From positions 310,001 through 374,000 of the forward strand of contig JAFECT010000004.1 of NCBI GenBank assembly GCA_018241995.1: a stretch of 64,000 nt of DNA, read 5' to 3'. A model generated the notes under the pieces. It saw nothing but the letters and a program-made list of their open reading frames with translations. It did no database searches and had not been told where the DNA came from. A program made the position numbers and the translations under genes. Below, in pieces: positions 58,608-64,000 of the stretch; positions within the stretch are counted from its first letter, which is position 1, and each line of letters starts with the position of its first letter. The stretch is from Pseudomonadota bacterium. GTDB taxonomy: Bacteria > Pseudomonadota > Alphaproteobacteria > Caulobacterales > Caulobacteraceae.

Positions 58608-60491
58608 ATGCTCCAGATCAAGGACCTGAGTTTCACCGCCTGGGGCCGGCGCTTCTTCAACGACGCCAGCGTGACGCTGCCCGCGGGCGTGAAGGCCGGG
58701 CTGGTGGGCAGGAACGGTGCGGGCAAGACAACCCTGTTCAAGCTGATCCTCGGGGAGCACTCGCCCGGCGGCGGCGATATCCTGACGCCCAAGGGCTGGC
58801 GCATCGCCACCGTCGACCAGGAGGTCGCGGCCTCCCCCACCCTGTTGCTGGACGCGGTGCTGGCGCTGGATACCCGCCGAGCCAGGCTGATGGCCGAGTT
58901 GGACACCGCGCCGCCCGAACGACAGGCCGAGCTGCACGCCGACCTCTACGCCATCGGCGCGGACCGGGCGCCCTCGCGCGCCGCGGAAATCCTTAGCGGC
59001 CTGGGCTTCACGCCTGAGGACCTGTCGCGGCCGGTGTCCTATTTCTCCGGCGGCTGGCGCATGCGCGCGACGCTCGCCGGCGCCCTGCTGGCCGAACCCG
59101 ACCTGCTGCTGCTCGACGAACCGACCAACTATCTCGACCTTGAAGGCGCCCTCTGGCTCGAAGCCCGGCTGAAGCGCTATCCGAACACCGCCCTGGTGAT
59201 CAGCCACGACCGCGAGCTGCTCAACAACTCCGTCACCGCCATCGTCCACCTGAACGACGGCAAGCTCGACTACTACACCGGCGGCTACGACCAGTTCGAA
59301 CACATGCGCGCCGAGAAGATGCGCCTGAAGGACGCCGCGCGCGTCAAGCAGGAGGCCGAGCGGGCGCACCTGCAGTCCTTCGTCGACCGCTTCCGCGCCA
59401 AGGCGTCCAAGGCCAGCCAGGCCCAGTCGCGCCTGAAGCGGCTGGAGAAGCTGACCCCCATCGAGGCCACCATCGAGCAGCGCGTGGCGCCGTTCCGCCT
59501 GCCCTCGCCCGAGCGCAAGCTGAACCCGCCCCTGATCCGCATGGAAGGCGCCGCGGTCGGCTATGGCGACAAGGCCATCCTGCGCAATCTGACCCTGCGC
59601 CTCGACGAGGAGGACCGCATCGGCCTCCTGGGCGTCAACGGCGCGGGCAAGTCCACCTTCGCCAAACTGCTGGCCGGCGCCCTGCAGCCCATGGCCGGCG
59701 AGGTCTCGCGCGACCGCAGGCTGAAGGCCGGCTGGTTCCACCAGCACCAGATCGAGGCCCTGGACCCGCGCGACACCCCGCTCGACATCATCCGCCGGCG
59801 CATGCCCGACGCCGGCGAGGCGCAGCGGCGCGCCAAGCTGGGCGGCTTCGGCTTCGACGCCGGCCGCGCCGAGACCCAGGCCATCGACCTCTCGGGCGGC
59901 GAGCGCGCGCGCCTGCTGCTCAATATGGTGGCGATGGACGCGCCGCACCTGCTCATCCTCGACGAGCCGACCAACCACCTGGACATCGACAGCAGGCGGG
60001 CTCTGCTCGACGGACTGAACGACTACGAGGGCGCGGTGGTGATCATCACCCACGACCGCTCGCTGATGGAGTTGGTGGCCGACCGCCTGTGGCTGACCGC
60101 CGACGGGGCGGTGAAGCCGTTTGACGGCGACATGGACGACTACGCCAAGTTCGTGCTCGACCGCGCCAAGGCGGCGGGCGCCGGCGCCGCCTCGAAGTCC
60201 CAGGTCCCCTCCGCCAAGGACCAGCGCAAGGCGGCCGCGGACGCGCGCCAACGCATTTCACCCCTGAAGAAGGTCGTCGACGCCACTGAAAAGAAGATGG
60301 AAATGCTGAGCGCCGAAATCGCGCGCCTGAACCGCGACCTGGCCGATCCCGCCTTCTTCGAGGACGCGGGCAAGACCATCGACCTGGGCCGCGCGCTCGG
60401 CCGCGCCGAGAAGGCCCTGGCCGAGGTCGAGGCCCAGTGGCTGGAGGCGGCGGAAGTCTATGAGGCGGCGAAGGCCGAGGCGGGGCTGTAA
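58608..60491 (+). CDS. ABC-F family ATPase (YheS/Uup type)
   Basis: 627 residues with two nucleotide-binding domains. Walker [10 protein letters not shown] and GVNGAGKST; signature SGGWRMR and SGGERARL; Walker [13 protein letters not shown] and [12 protein letters not shown]. The ABC-F linker between domains (about 240-310) is helical and charged ([12 protein letters not shown]). No membrane helices. The C-terminal tail ([17 protein letters not shown]...) is an alpha-helical coiled coil as in YheS/Uup, which act on ribosomes. Specific ribosomal site unknown. Confidence 0.92.
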   Translation: MLQIKDLSFTAWGRRFFNDASVTLPAGVKAGLVGRNGAGKTTLFKLILGEHSPGGGDILTPKGWRIATVDQEVAASPTLLLDAVLALDTRRARLMAELDTAPPERQAELHADLYAIGADRAPSRAAEILSGLGFTPEDLSRPVSYFSGGWRMRATLAGALLAEPDLLLLDEPTNYLDLEGALWLEARLKRYPNTALVISHDRELLNNSVTAIVHLNDGKLDYYTGGYDQFEHMRAEKMRLKDAARVKQEAERAHLQSFVDRFRAKASKASQAQSRLKRLEKLTPIEATIEQRVAPFRLPSPERKLNPPLIRMEGAAVGYGDKAILRNLTLRLDEEDRIGLLGVNGAGKSTFAKLLAGALQPMAGEVSRDRRLKAGWFHQHQIEALDPRDTPLDIIRRRMPDAGEAQRRAKLGGFGFDAGRAETQAIDLSGGERARLLLNMVAMDAPHLLILDEPTNHLDIDSRRALLDGLNDYEGAVVIITHDRSLMELVADRLWLTADGAVKPFDGDMDDYAKFVLDRAKAAGAGAASKSQVPSAKDQRKAAADARQRISPLKKVVDATEKKMEMLSAEIARLNRDLADPAFFEDAGKTIDLGRALGRAEKALAEVEAQWLEAAEVYEAAKAEAGL

Positions 60492-60527
60492 TCCTCTCCC
60501 ACGGCCTTCGGCCCGGGGGAGGATTTT
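60491..60527. terminator. intrinsic terminator between convergent genes
   Basis: ATCCTC (60491-60496) pairs with GAGGAT (60519-60524), CCC with GGG inside it, and an inner GGCC-TTC-GGCC stem-loop (60503-60513); TTTT follows at 60524-60527. It lies between the ABC-F gene and the convergent I78 gene ending at 60533. Confidence 0.75.
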
Positions 60528-60532
60528 GCGCG

Positions 60533-60799
60533 TCAGCCGCAGGTCACGCGCACGATCTTATACGTCTTGGCGTCCCAGACGATGTTCATGCGCGTCTCGA
60601 CATAGTCCTGGGTCACCGCGTCGGCGGTGGAATAGATCCGCACATTGGGGCCGCGAAGGCTCCGCGGAATGGCCGAGACTGGCTGGCCGACCAGCGACTG
60701 GTGCTGCGCCGCGCCGCAGGTGTCCTTGGGCGCATCGGCGGCGACGGCGCCGCCGTTCATCATCAGGGTGGCGAGGGCGGCGGCGCTCAGGGCCTTCAT
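60533..60799 (-). CDS. exported I78-family peptidase inhibitor-like protein
   Basis: 88 residues: leader (ALSAAALATLMMNGGAVAA), then DTCGAAQHQSLVGQPVSAIP, RIYSTADAVTQDYVETRMNIVWDAKTYKIVRVTCG. The (C)GAAxxQxLVGQ start and the (R)hNIxhD end are the I78 pattern (PF11720); two cysteines may link. Members inhibit serine proteases in fungi; the bacterial role is not established, perhaps shielding against periplasmic or environmental proteases. Confidence 0.88.
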   Translation of the reverse strand: MKALSAAALATLMMNGGAVAADAPKDTCGAAQHQSLVGQPVSAIPRSLRGPNVRIYSTADAVTQDYVETRMNIVWDAKTYKIVRVTCG

Positions 60800-60839
60800 T
60801 GGGAGATCTCCACAACGTCGGCCCCGAGCCTAACACGCC

Positions 60840-61841
<1,002 letters not shown>

Positions 61842-61872
61842 GGCGAGGGCTCCTGCGAGGCTAGGTCCTCCC

Positions 61873-61897
61873 AACAACCCAAAGCGCATGGCGTTCC
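61873..61897 (-). promoter_or_regulatory. EcfG/sigma-T-like promoter for the extended SDR gene
   Basis: On the minus strand GGAAC (61897-61893), 16 bases, TGTT (61876-61873): one mismatch from GGAAC-N16-CGTT, 31 bases from the start codon at 61841. Weaker than the CsbD promoter but in the same spacing and in front of a protein of stress type. Confidence 0.6.
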
Positions 61898-61957
61898 CGC
61901 GGAGCATGTCAGGGAAAGTGGCCCCACTTTCCCGCCCGGACATGCGCCAACTTGAAT

Positions 61958-62416
61958 CTAAGCCTGCTTCTCCCAGCCGCGTTCGCCCTGGCGCCAGTAG
62001 GAGATCGGCAGGCCCTGGCCCTTGAAGGCCTTCCAGCGCTTGCGCGCCTCGCCGACCGCCGCCTCGTCGCGGCCGTCGAACAGCTGGATGCAGCGCTGGT
62101 AGCCGTCCAGCGCCCCGGTCTCGGCCGCGTCGACGATGAACAGGGCCTGGGCGCCGTTCGGATTGTCCATGGCGGTGGTCAGGAGGATCGGCTGGCGCTC
62201 GACATGGGGCTCCCCCGCCACGCCGTGCGGCAGGAAGCTGTCGTCGCGCCAGGCCCACAGCCAGCCGTCCAGATGCTCGATGCGGTCGCTGGAAGGGGCG
62301 CGCACGACCGCGCGCCACCCCTTGGCCAGGGTCTTCTCAAGAAGCTCGGGCAAGGCCTGGTCGAGCGGCGTGCGCTCCAGATGGTAGAACCAGACCTCGC
62401 AGCCGCCCTCAGCCAT
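61958..62416 (-). CDS. holC: DNA polymerase III subunit chi
   Basis: 152 residues: CEVWFYHLERTPLDQALPELLEKTLAKGWRAVVR, HLDGWLWAWRDDSFLPHG, PILLTTAMDNPNGAQALFIVD, RWKAFKGQGLPISYWRQ. This is the HolC fold, the clamp-loader arm that binds SSB and holds the replisome on lagging-strand DNA. Its ATG overlaps the pepA stop (ATGA), the widespread pepA-holC pairing. Length as usual. Confidence 0.95.
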   Translation of the reverse strand: MAEGGCEVWFYHLERTPLDQALPELLEKTLAKGWRAVVRAPSSDRIEHLDGWLWAWRDDSFLPHGVAGEPHVERQPILLTTAMDNPNGAQALFIVDAAETGALDGYQRCIQLFDGRDEAAVGEARKRWKAFKGQGLPISYWRQGERGWEKQA

Positions 62417-63894
62417 CAGGCTTCGTAGCGGTCGGCCACCAGGCGGTCGAGCAGGATGACGCCGAAGCCGGCCGGGCCGTCGGGCACGGTCGAGACCTTG
62501 GAGTCCTTGCGCCAGGCCACCGGCGCGATGTCGAGGTGCGCCCAGGGCACGCCGTTGGTGAAGCGCTGCAGGAACAGGGCCGCCGAGATCGAGCCGCCCA
62601 GGCGCCCCTTGCCGGTGTTCTTGATGTCGGCGATCGGGCTGTCGATCATCCGCTCGTAGGACGCAGGCAGCGGCATGCGCCACAGCGGCTCGCCGGTGGC
62701 CTTGGACGCGGCCAGCAGATTGTCGGCCAGCTCGTCGGAGTTGGAGAACACGCCCGCGATCTCGTCGCCCAGGGCGATCAGCATGGCGCCGGTGAGCGTC
62801 GCCAGATCGACCATGAACTTCGGCTTGAAGCGATCCTGCGTGTACCACAGCGCGTCGGCCAGAACGAGGCGGCCTTCCGCGTCGGTGTTCAAGACCTCGA
62901 CCGTCTGGCCCGACATGGTCACCACCACGTCGCCGGGGCGCTGGGCGTTGCCGTCGGGCATGTTTTCGACGAGGCCGATCACGCCCACCACGTTGACCTT
63001 GGCCTTGCGGCCGGCCAGCGCGCACATCAGGCCCGCGACCGCGCCGCCGCCGCCCATGTCCCACTTCATGTCTTCCATCGCGTCGGCCGGCTTCAGCGAC
63101 AGGCCACCGGAATCGAAGCACACGCCCTTGCCCACGAAGGCGATCGGCTGGGCGTTCTTGTCGGCCGCGCCGTTCCAGCGCATGACCACCAGCTGGCTCT
63201 GCTTGGTCGAGCCCATGCCGACGGCGAGCAGAGTGCGCATGCCGAGCTTCTCCATCTCGGCCTCGCCCAGCACCTCGACCGTGAGGCCCAGCTTCTCCAG
63301 CCCCTTGCAGCGCTTGGCGAACTCTTCGGGATAAAGAACGTTGGCGGGCTCGGCCACCAGATCGCGGGTGAAGAAGACGCCGTCGGCGATGGCCGAGAGC
63401 GGCGCGTAGGCGGCCTCGGCGGCCTTGGCGTCGGCGGCCACCACCTGGATGGTGGTGATCGACGGCTTCTTATCGGCGGGGGTCTTGGTCAGGTACTTGT
63501 CGAAGCGGTAGCTGGCCAGGCGTGCGGCGAAGGCGGCGCGGGCGGCCTGGTCGGCCGAGAGGTCCGAGGCCTCGATGGCCAGGGTGTCGAAGCCCAGCAG
63601 CTTCACCGCCGAATAGGCCTGGCCCGCCGCATGCTCCAGCACCAGATCGTCGAAGCCGTCCTTGGCGCCCACGCCGATGGCGACGATGGCCGGGGCGGAG
63701 ACGCCCGCCGGCGCGGTCAGCAGCAACGTCTGGCCCTTGGCCCCGGTGAAGCGGCCCGCGCCGATGGCCCGCGACAGGGCGCCGCCGCACTGCTGGTCGT
63801 AGGCCTGGGCGCCCTTCGAGAGCTTGCGTTCGTCCTGCACGAACACGGCCACGACCGCGGACCCAGACGCCGCGCCAACGAACTCGATCTTCAT
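62416..63894 (-). CDS. pepA: leucyl aminopeptidase (M17)
   Basis: 492 residues. The catalytic half has FVGKGVCFDSGGLSLKPADAM (Zn ligands Lys and Asp), KWDMGGGGAVAG, LVENMPDGNAQRPGD and the family signature NTDAEGRLVLAD with the remaining ligands; GDEIAGVFSNSDELADNL and VPWAHLDIAPVAW follow. Removes N-terminal residues from peptides in the cytoplasm; also a DNA-binding protein in E. coli. ATG 63894 starts KIEFVGAA. Overlaps holC by ATGA. The remaining 106 bases to the window end show no feature. Confidence 0.97.
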   Translation of the reverse strand: MKIEFVGAASGSAVVAVFVQDERKLSKGAQAYDQQCGGALSRAIGAGRFTGAKGQTLLLTAPAGVSAPAIVAIGVGAKDGFDDLVLEHAAGQAYSAVKLLGFDTLAIEASDLSADQAARAAFAARLASYRFDKYLTKTPADKKPSITTIQVVAADAKAAEAAYAPLSAIADGVFFTRDLVAEPANVLYPEEFAKRCKGLEKLGLTVEVLGEAEMEKLGMRTLLAVGMGSTKQSQLVVMRWNGAADKNAQPIAFVGKGVCFDSGGLSLKPADAMEDMKWDMGGGGAVAGLMCALAGRKAKVNVVGVIGLVENMPDGNAQRPGDVVVTMSGQTVEVLNTDAEGRLVLADALWYTQDRFKPKFMVDLATLTGAMLIALGDEIAGVFSNSDELADNLLAASKATGEPLWRMPLPASYERMIDSPIADIKNTGKGRLGGSISAALFLQRFTNGVPWAHLDIAPVAWRKDSKVSTVPDGPAGFGVILLDRLVADRYEA

Positions 63895-64000
63895 ACTCGA
63901 CAACTCCCGACCGGCGCGCCCCCCACAGGCGGGCCTACGAATCAAAGCAACGGCGGTTGTCGCCGTCCGTTCGGCGCGTGTAATACATGCCCCGCCCGCA

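Overview
The window is GC-rich, gene-dense chromosomal DNA that reads as an alphaproteobacterium of the order Caulobacterales (Caulobacter/Phenylobacterium-like). The evidence is gene content and order: an iscR-led suf operon, an M23 peptidase overlapping a bactofilin, prfB-PBP1A-amidase-rne, accBC-aat-DUF2155-NDUFA12, hdaA-ppk-ppx, and two promoters of the EcfG/sigma-T type. The Caulobacter-like order is from memory and was not aligned. I found no tRNA, rRNA, insertion sequence, prophage or CRISPR array.

Layout. 1-5.2 kb: iscR, a cysteine desulfurase, sufB and a coupled unknown gene (minus strand), diverging from a hydrolase-like protein, a YdeI-like fragment and an SDR. 5.2-9 kb: an inverted-repeat mosaic, a NamZ-type muramidase with a DOMON-like partner, tyrS and a small exported protein. 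9-17 kb: a giant AsmA-like protein, a peroxiredoxin, the M23/bactofilin morphogenesis pair, and an exported unknown. 17-22 kb: accessory stretch with a beta-propeller protein, a TonB-type receptor and an AT-richer three-gene lipoprotein cluster. 22-32 kb: prfB with a programmed +1 frameshift, a frameshifted NTF2-like gene, PBP1A, an HxlR/flavoreductase pair, amiC and rne. 32-42 kb: periplasmic proteostasis (BepA-like M48, DsbA-like), a TPR protein, thiSG, aroQ, accBC, a toxin-antitoxin pair, aat, DUF2155 and NDUFA12. 42-46 kb: a full-length but catalytically eroded relative of B12-dependent ribonucleotide reductase and two secreted pentapeptide-repeat proteins. 46-53 kb: aspS, hdaA, ppk, ppx and a stress-promoter-driven CsbD protein. 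53-64 kb: rnd, purMN, an esterase, ndk, an ABC-F ATPase, an I78 inhibitor, an SDR with a stress-type promoter, holC and pepA.

Themes: envelope synthesis and remodelling (PBP1A, AmiC, NamZ, M23, bactofilin, AsmA-like, BepA-like), Fe-S assembly under an IscR-type switch, and stress or nucleotide economy (Ppk/Ppx, Hda, EcfG-type promoters, RNR-like protein). The least explained items are the RNR-like pseudoenzyme (41949-44786), the lipoprotein cluster (20546-21983) and the gene coupled to sufB at the left edge.
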